In this document: positions 63,874-64,000 of the stretch, one piece after another
Layout: each line of letters starts with the position of its first letter
How positions within the stretch are numbered: position 1 is the first letter of the stretch
NCBI GenBank assembly: GCA_037190845.1
Contig: JBBCJI010000010.1
Span: 1 to 64,000, forward strand
Length of the DNA: 64,000 nucleotides
Reading direction: 5' to 3'
Origin: JBEBVQ01 sp037190845
GTDB lineage: Bacteria; Bacteroidota; Bacteroidia; Chitinophagales; Chitinophagaceae
Notes under the pieces: model-generated
Seen by the model: only the letters and a program-made list of their open reading frames with translations
What the model was told of the DNA's origin: nothing
The model's database searches: none
Made by a program: the position numbers and the translations under genes

Positions 63874-64000
63874 ATGAAAACAATATGGGTGGTTATCCTG
63901 CTCTCCGTAACCCTCAGCTCCTGCCATGTGGTGCGTTTTTTTACGCTGAATTTTGCGGATATCGGGGATTATAAAAAATTCCCGAAAAAGGAGATCAGCA
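63874..64000 (+). CDS. Lipoprotein N-terminus, probably a second serine hydrolase (partial)
   Basis: Only 42 codons are in the window. They form a lipoprotein signal peptide (MKTIWVVILLSVTLSSCHV, lipobox cysteine at 17) and a short mature part (FFTLNFADIGDYKKFPKKEI). That start resembles the N-terminus of beta-lactamase-like serine hydrolases, which fits the gene before it. The assignment cannot be settled because the gene runs off the window edge. Confidence 0.55.
   Translation, partial: MKTIWVVILLSVTLSSCHVVRFFTLNFADIGDYKKFPKKEIS

Overview
The window looks like chromosomal DNA of a member of the Bacteroidota, probably of the Chitinophagaceae type. Nine large secreted proteins end in type IX secretion (T9SS) sorting domains: four type A (YPNP...) and five type B (gliding-motility-associated C-terminal, CHU_C). 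There is a stand-alone GldM C-terminal domain protein, and several genes carry TAnnTTTG promoter elements. Housekeeping genes (mnmG, recX, apaG, nadA, serC, iscS, hutH) fit the same phylum. I cannot assign genus or species from the sequence alone. I see no tRNA, rRNA, CRISPR array or complete insertion sequence.

Layout. 0-8 kb: a hairpin-rich repeat, two secreted T9SS proteins and a TPR histidine kinase/LuxR regulator pair. 8-14.3 kb: a mostly minus-strand housekeeping block (apaG, recX, mnmG, a secreted PA-domain protein, nadA). 14.3-14.8 kb: a non-coding region with six DnaA-box-like nonamers beside AT-rich DNA. 14.8-19.4 kb: SurA/PpiD-like periplasmic chaperone, DUF2480, DtxR/MntR-type repressor, L,D-transpeptidase. 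19.7-28.6 kb: two secreted T9SS proteins followed by a kinase/regulator pair, which faces a second pair tail to tail. 28.8-40 kb: three giant surface proteins. 40-49.5 kb: PagL-like enzyme, DUF502, serC, DUF1015, hutH, glycosyltransferase and patatin genes. 49.8-53.9 kb: a further surface protein and an AlkC-like DNA glycosylase. 53.9-57.5 kb: an AT-richer accessory stretch (small membrane genes, GldM-C protein, degenerate HTH and RadC-like genes). 57.5-64 kb: iscA/iscS, methylmalonyl-CoA epimerase, MoxR ATPase, ORF6N protein and serine hydrolases, separated by long palindromic repeats.

The most notable result is that the left part looks like the chromosomal replication origin region. Two 16-bp parS-type sites (one inside mnmG, one just upstream of it) lie 3-4 kb from the DnaA-box cluster. 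Top-strand composition changes from C-rich on the left to G-rich on the right, largely regardless of gene direction, and the flanking genes diverge from the cluster. The second theme is surface biology: three TPR-kinase/NarL-type regulator pairs are interleaved with nine T9SS substrates, which suggests, but does not prove, that envelope or surface-protein expression is under their control.
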